NCBI GenBank assembly: GCA_021819725.1
Contig: JAKAQR010000001.1
Location: 186,001-250,000, forward strand
Reading direction: 5' to 3'
Length of the DNA: 64,000 nt
Source: Actinomycetes bacterium
Lineage (GTDB): Bacteria > Actinomycetota > Acidimicrobiia > Acidimicrobiales > Acidimicrobiaceae
Shown: positions 27,025 through 36,084 of the stretch, one piece after another
Position numbering within the stretch: position 1 is the stretch's first letter
Layout: each line of letters begins with the position of its first letter
Made by a program: the position numbers and the translations under genes
The notes under the pieces: model-generated
What the model saw: the letters and a program-made list of their open reading frames with translations, nothing else
Told to the model about the DNA's origin: nothing
Databases searched by the model: none

Positions 27025-27568
27025 CGCCGTCACAACTCCCAGAATGGGGCCATAGCGATCGCTAGGCGAGGAACCCGCTGCCTGCGAGCATCTCGCCGTT
27101 CTCGAAACCTCAAGGAGGCTCCTCATCCGCAGCAGACGCTGCCTCCTTCAGCGATCGTGCGGTTGTCACAAGGCGCCAGTAGCTTTCGTGGGCCTCGAAG
27201 TGTTCGTGGGCCAATACTTGACGACGACTACAGGAGGCAAGGGACTTCCACAGACCAAGAGTACGACGCCTCTGTTGCGGCCGACCGCACCGCACCGCAC
27301 CGTAAGGACAATGAACTGACGACCCATTTGAACGCGGTGCCACCGCTCAACAGACACGCATCCTATCAAACAACCCAGCCAACTCCGCTTGTCACGCCAT
27401 CGCTTGCCCACTTCCCCAACTCGTGCGTTGGTCGATCCGAGGACAGTGGTACTGCCGGATGCGCGCATGGTGACAGGCACTCGACTGGCGCCGCCCAATC
27501 CGCTCATCAGCTGGCCCCTTACTGGCTGCACCCCAGGCAGATCGGCCGCAGGCTTTATGTCAGCACAC
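27025..27568. other. Gene-free stretch with short ACCGC repeats
   Basis: 544 bp between convergent genes. Overlapping frames on both strands do not show a recognisable protein. At 27284-27303 the pentamer ACCGC is repeated three times and followed by ACCGT. A minus-strand frame ending at 27110 has a plausible-looking tail (YWRLVTTARSLKEAA) that might be a gene remnant, but this is weak. Confidence 0.5.
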
Positions 27569-28273
27569 TCATGATGGCCATTCATAGAGGTGCTCAGGGC
27601 GTCCCGATCCATAGCGAAATTCAAGACGAACTCGCCCGATGCGCGCGAGATAGGTGAGATAGCGGTGTGCAGTGGGACGACTCACTCCCGTACGGCTTGC
27701 GACATCCTCTGCGGTGAGTGGTTCACCCGCGCTACGCAAGATCTCAATGATCCTGCCAAGCGTCTGGGGAGAATGTCCCTTTGGAAGCTGCCGACTGTTG
27801 GTTGCTCGTAGCATGGCATAGATCGTATCGACCTCTTCTTGATCTGCCTCATGGAGCGTTTCGAGCCTCTTTTTCATCGAGGCATACGTCGTGAGGCGCT
27901 CGATCAGCACGTGGGTACTAAATGGTTTCACGAGATAATAGACGGCCCCTCGACGGACCGCCTCCTCGACGCTTCCAGCGTCGCGTGCAGCGGTCACGAC
28001 AATCACATCCACCGTGTCTTGCGCTGAGCCAGTAAGACGACGCAGCACCTCTAACCCTGGTATGTCTGGGAGATAGAGGTCGAGTAGGACAAGATCGGGC
28101 GCGTTGTCGCGGACCGCCTGAAGCACCTCGGCTCCTGAATGTGCTTCGGCAACCACCTCGAAACCGCTCACACCCTCCACCACCGCACGGTGAAGCGAGG
28201 CTACGCGAAAGTCATCATCGGCGACTACGACCCGGAACATGGGTGAGACATCAGGTCTTTGAGGAATGGTCAT
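27569..28273 (-). CDS. CitB/DcuR-type response regulator
   Basis: 234 residues from ATG 28273, which has AAGGAGG 9 nt upstream inside the kinase gene. The receiver domain has the acidic cluster ADDD (residues 18-21), phospho-acceptor Asp65 in LLDLYLPD, and LVKPFS. The output part is a DcuR/CitB-type helix-turn-helix (LTAEDVASRTGVSRPTAHRYLTYL). It should be phosphorylated by the kinase whose gene it overlaps by 23 bp. The likely target is the liv-type operon divergent from the kinase gene, by position only. Confidence 0.9.
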   Translation of the reverse strand: MTIPQRPDVSPMFRVVVADDDFRVASLHRAVVEGVSGFEVVAEAHSGAEVLQAVRDNAPDLVLLDLYLPDIPGLEVLRRLTGSAQDTVDVIVVTAARDAGSVEEAVRRGAVYYLVKPFSTHVLIERLTTYASMKKRLETLHEADQEEVDTIYAMLRATNSRQLPKGHSPQTLGRIIEILRSAGEPLTAEDVASRTGVSRPTAHRYLTYLARIGRVRLEFRYGSGRPEHLYEWPS

Positions 28274-29816
28274 GTGAAGCAGCCTCCTTCAATTCGAGTT
28301 CAAAGATCCCTGGCAGCGTCACCCGAAAACAAGCCCCGACGTCTTGCGATACCTCAATCTTGCCATGATAACGCTCAACCAGCTGGCGCACCATCGCAAG
28401 GCCCAAGCCACGCCGCAATCCTTTACCGATGGTCTTCGTGGTGAAGCCATCGACAAAGATCGTCTCCCGTTCGGCCACGGGCACTCCCGGACCAGAGTCA
28501 GTGACCTCCACTATCAGCTCCGTCTCGCTGCGTAGTAGGCGCACCGCCACCCAGGCGTGGGGGTATCCTTGCGTCGCCTCAATCGCGTTATCGAGAAGGT
28601 TGCCGATCACCGTTACCAGGTCACTCGCGCAAGTGAGGGCCGCCGGAAGTAGGACCGCACCCCCTAGCCGGAACTCCACGTTGCGTTCGGCCGCCACGGC
28701 ACCCTTAGCTAGCAAAAGGGCCACAATGATGGGATTGGCAATCTCGTCGGTCAACCGACTCATGAGTTGCGTATCCCGAAGAGTGAGATCGGTAGCGAAT
28801 TCGACCGCCTCACGCGTAGCTCCCATTTCGATGAGTCCCACCACCGTATGCATACGATTCGAAAAATCGTGGGCTTGAGCGCGGAGGGCATCGGTCAACC
28901 CCAGCATGCCATCAAGTTCTCGCATCAGCGCCTCCGATTCCGTGCGATCGTTGATTGTGACAACATAGCCAAGGGGTGTTCCGTGCGCCTCCACATATCT
29001 CCGATTGATGACCAAAATTCGGTCTTTGTGCACAACAATCGTGTCCCGCCCAGTTATCTCGCCGAGGATAGCAGCCTGAAGGCGGCCGTCTGGGATGAGC
29101 ACGCGTGCCGGTCGCCCCAGATGGCGTGCAGGCAGTTTCAGTAAGTCAATGGCGCCAGAGTTTGCGAATTGGAACCGCCCTTCATCATCGAGTCCGATAA
29201 CGCCTTCGCGAATTCCATGGAACATCGCCTCCTGTTCCTGGATGAGTTCCTTAAGCTCATCCAGCTCAAGCCCGAAGGTCTGCTTCCGAATCCAACGCCC
29301 GACACCCCAGCTGAGCAGCAAGCCGACCATCATGGCAACAATAAGTGCCTCAAAAACCCGCACGGTTACCGCGATCGCTTCACTCTGTGATGTTCGGTAG
29401 CGGAGTTCGATTACCACCCTGTCTCGATCCTGTGGGCCGGCGAGGGGCGCAATGGCGATAACCGTCACTTCGCTACCCACGTCTCGGGTCTGCACGGAGG
29501 TGGTAGTGGTCGAAGGAAGGGGAAGTAGCTCACCTCTCGCAAATCCTCCCGCACCATCGATGACAACTCCATTGGCGTTCAAAAGGGCCACCCCAGACGC
29601 TCGCAGACTGCTCATGACTGACCGCAACTCCGGTGAATGATTCGAAAGTTCAACGAGCGATGGGTTGGTGGCGAGTGCTTGCACCGCTAGGCGACCCGCG
29701 TTGGCGTACTGGGTAGCGTCTGGTCGAATGGATCCGTGAAACCAGATGACCCCAGTCAGGATGACGGCCACCAGAATGGTGGCCTGTATCAGGGCAAGGC
29801 GTTTCTTCATCGTCAT
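28251..29816 (-). CDS. CitA/DcuS-type membrane sensor histidine kinase
   Basis: About 521 residues from ATG 29816 (frame open to 29861). Helix one near residues 5-27, an extracytoplasmic sensor of about 115 residues, helix two near 145-167, a cytosolic PAS domain (REGVIGLDDEGRFQFANSGA), then the SPOB-type H box AQAHDFSNRMHTVVGLIE with His near 315, N box VIGNLLDNAIEA, G1 DSGPGV and G2 RRGLGLAMV. Kinases of this group sense small carboxylates such as citrate or C4-dicarboxylates through the outer domain. It is paired with the downstream CitB-type regulator and divergent from an amino-acid-type uptake operon. Confidence 0.92.
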   Translation of the reverse strand: MTMKKRLALIQATILVAVILTGVIWFHGSIRPDATQYANAGRLAVQALATNPSLVELSNHSPELRSVMSSLRASGVALLNANGVVIDGAGGFARGELLPLPSTTTTSVQTRDVGSEVTVIAIAPLAGPQDRDRVVIELRYRTSQSEAIAVTVRVFEALIVAMMVGLLLSWGVGRWIRKQTFGLELDELKELIQEQEAMFHGIREGVIGLDDEGRFQFANSGAIDLLKLPARHLGRPARVLIPDGRLQAAILGEITGRDTIVVHKDRILVINRRYVEAHGTPLGYVVTINDRTESEALMRELDGMLGLTDALRAQAHDFSNRMHTVVGLIEMGATREAVEFATDLTLRDTQLMSRLTDEIANPIIVALLLAKGAVAAERNVEFRLGGAVLLPAALTCASDLVTVIGNLLDNAIEATQGYPHAWVAVRLLRSETELIVEVTDSGPGVPVAERETIFVDGFTTKTIGKGLRRGLGLAMVRQLVERYHGKIEVSQDVGACFRVTLPGIFELELKEAASHDHSSKT

Positions 29817-30253
29817 ACGACTTCGCCGGTAACTGTTCACACCGAATCCCCCCTGTACCAATGCCTAGACAGCGGTCACTCTACGCGCAGACTGGTGTCA
29901 CCGACCATCAACAGCACCACCATAGTACCTGAGACTACCCATGGCCTTTTCTTAGGCTGAATGCGGTGGCCAGACAGAGCAGATCACCGACAAAAGGGTC
30001 AATGCCTGACCATGGAGTGTCGCATTCACCAGAACGCCACCCGTCGCGGCAGCATCTCGCGGTGGGGCTGGGCCTACTTGGCACGTTCCGGGATGAACCA
30101 GGTAAGCATCTCTCTCTTTGCACCCAAACCGAAGGAGTTGGTGCCGTTGAGGAGCAACGCACCAACACGTGACTTGCACTACCACGTCGACTTGAACCTG
30201 TGGCCACTCGTCCTGTGAACACAATGAACACAATGCTCCTCAACGAGATCTAG
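29817..30253. other. Control region between the sensor kinase and the liv-type operon
   Basis: About 440 bp of divergent intergenic DNA with no credible gene. GAACACAAT is repeated head to tail at 30217-30225 and 30226-30234, some 20 bp before the first permease start, a candidate direct-repeat regulator site. No clear promoter could be placed. Confidence 0.5.
30217..30234. repeat. 9-bp direct repeat before the liv-type operon
   Basis: Two perfect copies of GAACACAAT in tandem, 19 bp before GTG 30254. Their place fits a binding site for the adjacent two-component regulator or a slippage product. Confidence 0.6.
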
Positions 30254-31204
30254 GTGATCTTTGTGTACGCAACAGCAATTTTCGCCCTTAGGGGAATAGA
30301 ACAGTACCTGTTACGCAGAGGGGGGAAGGTGCATCTGTTCTTACTGACCTTGGGTTTTGGAATCGTGACCGCTGCTGTGCTCGCGCTCGCATCGGTCGGT
30401 CTCAGTCTTCAGTTTGGGGTCACGAACTACGTCAACTTCGCGTACGGAGCATACCTCGCGGTTGGCATGTACATGACCTACACGTGCATAACCGCCTTTC
30501 ACCTCCCCTTCTTGCTCGGGGCAGTGGTTGGCATCCTCACCGCGGGTATCGTCGCCGTGGTGGTTGACATTCTGATCCTCGAACGTTTTGTGAAACGTGG
30601 CACATCAGGCTTTTTCTTACTGATCGTCACCTTCGGGCTGCAGTTGATTCTGCTCAATCTCGCGCAAGCGATCTGGGGGGTGGGATTTGACCGCTACCCG
30701 ATTGCACAAGGAGCGCCGCTGACGATTGGGCCGTTCAGTGTGACCGTGGCACAACTAGAGGTGGTCGGCGTCGCTATTGTCGCCCTCATCGCGGTGCACC
30801 TACTCTTGACCAAATCACGCCTCGGCAAGGCCATGCGCGCAATGTCGGACAACAAGATGCTGGCACAAGCCAGCGGTATCGACATCAACGCAACCACGTT
30901 GTGGACTTGGTTTTTTACCGGCTGTCTCGCCGGACTGGGAGGTATTGCCTTAGCACTCAATACCGTAGAGTTTCAGGTGTTCACCGGTAATAGCTTCTTG
31001 TTCGTGATCTTTGCAGCGGTCATCCTGGGCGGTATCGGAAAAATCTATGGTGCCATGCTAGGTGCGCTCATCATTGGACTCGTGGTGGGCCTTTCTAGCC
31101 TTGTGATCTCGTCGGCATACAACGTCGACGTCGCATTCGCAGCCTTAGTGATCGTGCTACTCATCCGCCCGCAAGGGATCTTCGCAATAGCTGGAAAGGC
31201 ATAG
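30254..31204 (+). CDS. livH: Branched-chain amino acid-type ABC transporter permease (LivH-like)
   Basis: 316 residues from GTG 30254; a GTG at 30329 after AGAGGGGGGAA is an alternative that removes a basic 25-residue lead. Eight or so membrane helices, with LQFGVTNYVNFAYGAYLAVG and the cytoplasmic-loop block SRLGKAMRAMSDNKMLAQASGIDINATTLW typical of LivH, and AAVILGGIGKIYGAMLGALIIG near the end. It forms half of the membrane channel with the next gene. Substrates of this family include branched-chain amino acids, urea and amides; which one applies is unknown. Confidence 0.92.
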   Translation: MIFVYATAIFALRGIEQYLLRRGGKVHLFLLTLGFGIVTAAVLALASVGLSLQFGVTNYVNFAYGAYLAVGMYMTYTCITAFHLPFLLGAVVGILTAGIVAVVVDILILERFVKRGTSGFFLLIVTFGLQLILLNLAQAIWGVGFDRYPIAQGAPLTIGPFSVTVAQLEVVGVAIVALIAVHLLLTKSRLGKAMRAMSDNKMLAQASGIDINATTLWTWFFTGCLAGLGGIALALNTVEFQVFTGNSFLFVIFAAVILGGIGKIYGAMLGALIIGLVVGLSSLVISSAYNVDVAFAALVIVLLIRPQGIFAIAGKA

Positions 31205-31212
31205 GTCGAATA

Positions 31213-32229
31213 ATGGTAATACTCATTGGTTATCTTGCAACCCTTGGTGTCTACTTTTGCATCTACAATATCTTCGCTATTGGATTGAACATACAGTTCG
31301 GGTATGCAGGCATTCTCGACTTTACCGTTATCACCTTCATGGCAGTCGGAGCATACATGGCGGGGGTAGGGTCGCTGGGCCGGGCACAACCTGGAACCGA
31401 GATCTACTACATACTTGGGCTCTCGCTTCCTTGGCCTCTCGCCCTACTCCTGGGTGCGGTCAGTGCGGGAATACTTGGCTATCTGATCGGACTTATTGCT
31501 CTTCGACGATTACGCTCCGATTATCTGGCGATTGTCACATTGGCAGCTGGTTCCATCATCTACGGTCTTGTCGGCAACAACACCAAACTCTTCGATGGTT
31601 ACGAGGGGCTTGTCGGAGTTCCACAACCCTTCAATGGGGTCCTCAACCTCAGTCCCAATACCTATGACTTGCTATTTATGTTGTTTGCAGCAGTCATTAT
31701 GTTACTCCTATGGTTTATCGCAAATCGACTCTATAAATCACCACTTGGTAGGGCAATGCGTGCCACTCGCGAAGACCTCGACGTGGCCGAGGCCTTCGGT
31801 AAGAACACCTATCGCATTCGAATGATGGCGATGGTCATTGGCGCAATCTTCGTCGGTATTGGGGGTGTACTGACCATTTGGTTCATCACCGCTCTGGCTC
31901 CTGCTGGGTGGGGAACGAGCGAAACATTTGTGATCTGGGCGGCACTCATCGTGGGCGGAATGGGTAACAACAAGGGAGCGGTCATCGGTTCGTTCCTGGT
32001 AGCGGTCCTGTTCAACGAGGCGACGAGGTTCCTTCCCAGTATCAATGGGTTTCCCAGTCTGATCCCAGAGATCAGAAACATCTGCATTGGGGCTCTCGTG
32101 ATCTTGACCTTGCGGTTCCGCCCCCAAGGAGTGTTCCCAGAGCGAAAGGCCAAGTTTTACGAGTTGCCATTAACTGGCCAAACACGAGCGATCACGCCTG
32201 AGGTTGCGGTTACGGGAGCTGAGGAATGA
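31213..32229 (+). CDS. livM: Branched-chain amino acid-type ABC transporter permease (LivM-like)
   Basis: 338 residues, about nine membrane helices. NIQFGYAGILDFTVITFMAVGAYMAG, RRLRSDYLAIVTLAAGSIIYG, SPLGRAMRATREDLDVAEAFGKNTYRIRM and GGMGNNKGAVIGSFLVA are LivM-type blocks. Starts 9 bp after the LivH-like gene; its stop overlaps the next start as ATGATG. It completes the membrane domain pair. Confidence 0.93.
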   Translation: MVILIGYLATLGVYFCIYNIFAIGLNIQFGYAGILDFTVITFMAVGAYMAGVGSLGRAQPGTEIYYILGLSLPWPLALLLGAVSAGILGYLIGLIALRRLRSDYLAIVTLAAGSIIYGLVGNNTKLFDGYEGLVGVPQPFNGVLNLSPNTYDLLFMLFAAVIMLLLWFIANRLYKSPLGRAMRATREDLDVAEAFGKNTYRIRMMAMVIGAIFVGIGGVLTIWFITALAPAGWGTSETFVIWAALIVGGMGNNKGAVIGSFLVAVLFNEATRFLPSINGFPSLIPEIRNICIGALVILTLRFRPQGVFPERKAKFYELPLTGQTRAITPEVAVTGAEE

Positions 32230-33032
32230 TGACAGAACGGGTCCAACAACCTATCCTCTCAGTGGTCGGGCTCGAGAAGGCCTTCGGTGGAGTTCAGGCG
32301 GTGCAAGGTGCCGAGTTTGAAGTGCTAGAGGGTTCCATTACCGCACTCATCGGCCCCAACGGTGCAGGCAAATCAACCGTGGTCAACCTCATCGCGGGAG
32401 CGTTGCGTCCAGATGCCGGCAAGATTCGCTTTCGGAATAACGACATCACCGGATACAAGCCACATCAGGTTGCGAGGAACGGTCTGATTCGGACCTTTCA
32501 GATATCGCGCGAATACCCTGCGATGACCGTCCTCGAAAATCTCATGGTGTCGCCGCTCACACAAACGGGTGAACATCTCTTCTCAGCGCTGTTTCGCCGC
32601 AAGCGGTACCAGGGCCAGGAACGCGAGTTCGTTGAGAAGGCGTTACACATTCTCGACGAATTTGGCCTCTATGAGATGCGTAACGAGTACGCACGCAATC
32701 TCAGTGGTGGACAGAAACGTCTGCTAGAACTCGCCCGTGCGGTGATGGCCGAACCTAAGATGCTCATTCTCGATGAACCGATGGCGGGCATCAACCCTGC
32801 CTTGATCTCGCGTATCGGTGAGCACATGCTTCGTCTGAAAGAGGAGAGCGGCTACACGTTCCTTATGGTTGAGCACAACCTTGATGTGGTCGAGCGCATC
32901 TGTGATCATGTCGTCGTGCTGGCCGTCGGCCGCACGTTAGCCCAAGGAACTATGAGCGAGCTTCGCCAAGATGCGGAGGTCGTCTCGGCCTACTTGACAG
33001 GAGGGTCTGTTGGTGCAGGTACTAAAGGTTGA
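32226..33032 (+). CDS. livG: Branched-chain amino acid-type ABC transporter ATPase (LivG-like)
   Basis: 268 residues. Walker A GPNGAGKST near residue 43, FQISREYPAMTVLENLMVSP after the Q loop, signature LSGGQKRLLELARA near 159, Walker B MLILDEPMAGINP, and the LivG-specific C-terminal VEHNLDVVERICDHVVVLAVGRTLAQGT. Located at the membrane face and paired with the LivF-like ATPase. ATG 32226 or 32229 could be the start. Confidence 0.95.
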   Translation: MMTERVQQPILSVVGLEKAFGGVQAVQGAEFEVLEGSITALIGPNGAGKSTVVNLIAGALRPDAGKIRFRNNDITGYKPHQVARNGLIRTFQISREYPAMTVLENLMVSPLTQTGEHLFSALFRRKRYQGQEREFVEKALHILDEFGLYEMRNEYARNLSGGQKRLLELARAVMAEPKMLILDEPMAGINPALISRIGEHMLRLKEESGYTFLMVEHNLDVVERICDHVVVLAVGRTLAQGTMSELRQDAEVVSAYLTGGSVGAGTKG

Positions 33033-33732
33033 TCGACTTACCGCGGGGTACGGGAAGATCCCGATCGTTCAAGAGGTATCTCTTGAGGTCGGAGTCGGAC
33101 AGGTGGTCACGATCGTTGGACCCAATGGTGCGGGTAAATCGACATTTCTCAAAGCAGTATTTGGATTAATTCCGCGCATGGCTGGAACGATCCATCTCGA
33201 TGGAGATGAAATTACCGGCGTTCCCACCCATCGACTGGCGCATGCCGGCGTGGCGTATGTGCCTCAAAATGAGAATGTCTTCCCATCGATGTCAGTTGAG
33301 GAGAATCTGGAACTCGGAAGTTTCGTGTCATCCAAGGGATTTCGTACACGGGTGAACGACATCTGGGAGATCTTCCCAGAGTTACGGCCAGCGAAGGGAA
33401 AGAAAGCTGGACTGTTGAGTGGCGGCCAGCGTAACATGCTCGGCATGGCGCGCGCGCTCATGGCGGAGCCAAAGGTGGTGTTGTTGGATGAACCGACAGC
33501 AGGCCTCTCCCCTGCAAATGTTGAGGTGGTATGGTCGCAGATCGCTACCATCAGTGAACTCGGTACCAGCGTGGTGGTGGTGGAACAGAACGTAGACAGG
33601 GCTCTCGACAGCTCCGATCACTGCTACATCATCGTCGCAGGTCGCAACCACGACCATGCAGCACCAGAAATTCTTCGAAAGTTGGATTTGGCCGGCATCT
33701 TTTTGGGCGCTTCTGCAGAACAGCAGGCCTAA
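33013..33732 (+). CDS. livF: Branched-chain amino acid-type ABC transporter ATPase (LivF-like)
   Basis: 239 residues from GTG 33013, chosen because GGAGGG stands 7 nt before it (TTG 33010 is also possible). Overlaps the LivG-like gene by 20 bp. Walker A GPNGAGKST near 36, FPSMSVEENLELG, signature LLSGGQRNMLGMARALM near 135, Walker B VVLLDEPTAGLSP, and the LivF-type VVVVEQNVDRALDSSDHCYIIVAGR. Confidence 0.95.
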   Translation: MQVLKVDRLTAGYGKIPIVQEVSLEVGVGQVVTIVGPNGAGKSTFLKAVFGLIPRMAGTIHLDGDEITGVPTHRLAHAGVAYVPQNENVFPSMSVEENLELGSFVSSKGFRTRVNDIWEIFPELRPAKGKKAGLLSGGQRNMLGMARALMAEPKVVLLDEPTAGLSPANVEVVWSQIATISELGTSVVVVEQNVDRALDSSDHCYIIVAGRNHDHAAPEILRKLDLAGIFLGASAEQQA

Positions 33733-33742
33733 GGCAAGTCTC

Positions 33743-33757
33743 TACCTCACAGAGGTA
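33743..33757 (+). other. Small hairpin between livF- and livK-like genes
   Basis: TACCTC-ACA-GAGGTA forms a 6-bp stem just after the ATPase gene and before the binding-protein gene. Short; it may affect relative expression of the abundant binding protein, or be incidental. A strong AGGGGGAAA ribosome site follows. Confidence 0.3.
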
Positions 33758-33786
33758 CGAGTAAACAGAAAAGGGGGAAATCACTC

Positions 33787-35103
33787 ATGTCGCGCAAGGA
33801 GTCAGTACGAGCAAAAAAGATCCGCAGAGGCAGGATCACAAAAACGAAGGTGGTCGGCACAGGCCTGCTCGCCCTCGGAGCCATGACTATGGCCGCGTGC
33901 GGCAGCACGGCAAGCTCGGCGAGCACCACCAGCAAGTCGAAAGGAATTAGCGGTACGATTCAAGCAGGCATCTTGCTACCCATGAGTGGGAAAGAGGCAT
34001 TTGTCGGCCAGTGGTTCGATCACGGGGTTGAGGCTGGCCTGTATGCCGTGAACCATGGCGGCGGAGTTCTTGGCGCAAAGATCTCCGGGACATTAGCTGA
34101 CACCGCCGGAGACCCCGTTGACGCGGTCACCGCCTTCCACACCCTGTTGCTGCACAACCCCTCGGTGATCTTTGGTCCATCGTCGCTCGAGATCGAAGGT
34201 GTTGTTCGCCAATTTGGTCCAGATCATGTCGTAGATTTCATGGAGGGTGGGACAACCCAGCTCGACTATATGCAGTATCCCTATGTCTACCGCGTCTTCC
34301 CGTCGGACTCAGAGCTACTCTCCGGCGAGGCGTATTATGCGTACCAGGGCAAGGGATGTCACCTTGCCGCAGAGGTGTATGACTCGGGACCTAACGCGCA
34401 AGCAGAGGTTGGACCGGTTACCAGGGCTTACGAGAAGCTCGGCGGCAAGATCGTGGCCAGCGAGACAATTGTCGCGGGTCAGAGTTCGTATCTGTCGACC
34501 GTTGCGAAGATGTTCTCCGGAGCACAGCGGCCGCAGTGCGTATTCTTTCATATGGATCCCCAGACCGCGAGCACATTCTTCGCCAATGTCAGCCAACTAG
34601 GACATCTGAATATACCGTTTATCACCGGCGATACCGGCGCATCAACCCAGATGGCACAGGCGATGGGACTCCAAAACGCCAGCAAGTGGTTGTCAGGTAT
34701 GGCAGCTCCACCAGCTTATGCACAGTCGAACGCAGCCTTCCTGAACGCTTATCAAGCAGTATGGCACACCAACAAGCCGCTGCCCGCATCGCCAGCGATG
34801 TATGATGCAGTGGTCATTGCAGCACTCGCCATGGACGCAGCACACTCATCAAATCCTACGATTTGGCGCCCGTTTATTACGAAGGTATCAAACCCGCCAG
34901 GAACCAAGTGCTACACCTACACGAGTTGCGCAGCGCTCTTGAAAAAGGGCACAAAGATCAACTATCAAGGAGCTAGTGGTAATGAGGACTTCAATCAATA
35001 TCATAATGTGTTTTCATCTTTTGAAGTGGTGAAGTTCACCTCATCTGGCAACCTAAAGACGGTCTTCAACGAGCCTGCATCGGCTCTGGCAAAACTCTAT
35101 TGA
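33787..35103 (+). CDS. livK: Substrate-binding lipoprotein of the liv-type transporter
   Basis: 438 residues. A basic N terminus, hydrophobic stretch and lipobox with MAAC place the lipidated Cys at residue 38, followed by a Ser/Thr-rich linker, so it is tethered outside the membrane. The remaining part is a type I periplasmic binding fold: IQAGILLPMSGKEAFVGQW, LADTAGDPVDAVTAFHTLL, VIFGPSSLEIEGVVRQF, YVYRVFPSDSELLSGEAYYAY and FITGDTGAST. Pairs with the four transporter genes just upstream. The ligand cannot be read from sequence. Last gene of the operon. Confidence 0.92.
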   Translation: MSRKESVRAKKIRRGRITKTKVVGTGLLALGAMTMAACGSTASSASTTSKSKGISGTIQAGILLPMSGKEAFVGQWFDHGVEAGLYAVNHGGGVLGAKISGTLADTAGDPVDAVTAFHTLLLHNPSVIFGPSSLEIEGVVRQFGPDHVVDFMEGGTTQLDYMQYPYVYRVFPSDSELLSGEAYYAYQGKGCHLAAEVYDSGPNAQAEVGPVTRAYEKLGGKIVASETIVAGQSSYLSTVAKMFSGAQRPQCVFFHMDPQTASTFFANVSQLGHLNIPFITGDTGASTQMAQAMGLQNASKWLSGMAAPPAYAQSNAAFLNAYQAVWHTNKPLPASPAMYDAVVIAALAMDAAHSSNPTIWRPFITKVSNPPGTKCYTYTSCAALLKKGTKINYQGASGNEDFNQYHNVFSSFEVVKFTSSGNLKTVFNEPASALAKLY

Positions 35104-36084
35104 CACTAGTCCCTCGATTCGCAACGCATCGGCTCAGAGTGTGCGGGGACCCACCATACGAGCTATGCGATGGGATCGCCTCACGTGCACAGAATGCTCA
35201 CTTTCTTACATTATCGCAGGGTGGGCAAGCGGCCGAGAGGATACAGAACAAGGAGCCCGTCCAGAAATCATAAGAAAGTACTGTCGCACAATTATCACCA
35301 TCGAGCAGAGATAGAGAGTATCGAGAGGCAACCGGTAGGTCGTAAGATCTGGGTGCCTGAGCAGAGCTTGAGGTTTTCCAATGAAGGCTTCAAGCTCTGC
35401 TCGGCTTACTGGGCAGGACTCCTTCGGCAGGGCACACTGGGAACAGAACAGCTTGGAGAAATCGCCACACGAAACTGCAGGCCCCTAGATCGCAGGCGTA
35501 GTGAAGTGGTGGGGCCGACAGCTCGGCTCTCGCGACGCCAGCTATTCAGGATGCCAAAGACGCTCACCCACACCCGGGCCACCGCTCTGACATGCGAAGA
35601 CCTAGGGCTTCGAACGGAACAAGTACGCGATCACTCTTCACTTTCACGGGAGAGGGAGGAACGCAAACCCTAGGATCGCTAGAGGCGCATTCTAGCAACT
35701 CAGTGTCGCGACCATCGCAAACACATCTCTGCCCAGAAAAGAATGATCGCGATGTTGACGAGGAGCCGCGCACACACTGATACTGAGACCTAGGGTATGG
35801 TTATGTAGGAGGGCTAAAACGACGATCACCACGATTATCGACACTGCGGTCCAGACCCAGCCGCCATGTTCCGCATGACTCCACCCCCACCTCTAAACCG
35901 CCGCCATTCCTGGGGGTTTATCCCGCGCCGCAAGGCGCGTTCGCAGCACCTCATGTTCTGAGCGCATGGGCTCATCCTGGGTGGCCGTATTCATCCAAGT
36001 CGAGTCAGAACGCCGGTGCATGCCTGAAGCTAGGGCGTTACCAACGGGCCACCCCACACAGCATTGCCCCATACGTAGCAAGCA
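35104..36084. other. 981-bp region without recognisable genes
   Basis: Between the binding-protein gene and the convergent acetoacetyl-CoA synthetase gene. The longest frame (35170-35673, plus) has an odd, basic, low-complexity composition and no recognised domain. Two inverted repeats are present: 13-bp arms at 35359-35402, and CGCGCC-GCAA-GGCGCG at 35924-35939, a 6-bp stem with a GNRA-type loop that could help end transcription of the synthetase operon. Confidence 0.55.
35359..35402. repeat. 13-bp perfect inverted repeat
   Basis: GAGCAGAGCTTGA at 35359-35371 is mirrored by its exact complement at 35390-35402 with an 18-nt loop; wobble pairs could extend the stem inwards. No T run follows on either strand, so it is not a simple intrinsic terminator. 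Confidence 0.85.

Noticed and set aside
35170..35673. 167-codon open frame
   Set aside because: No ribosome site, odd basic composition and no domain; an inverted repeat lies inside it.
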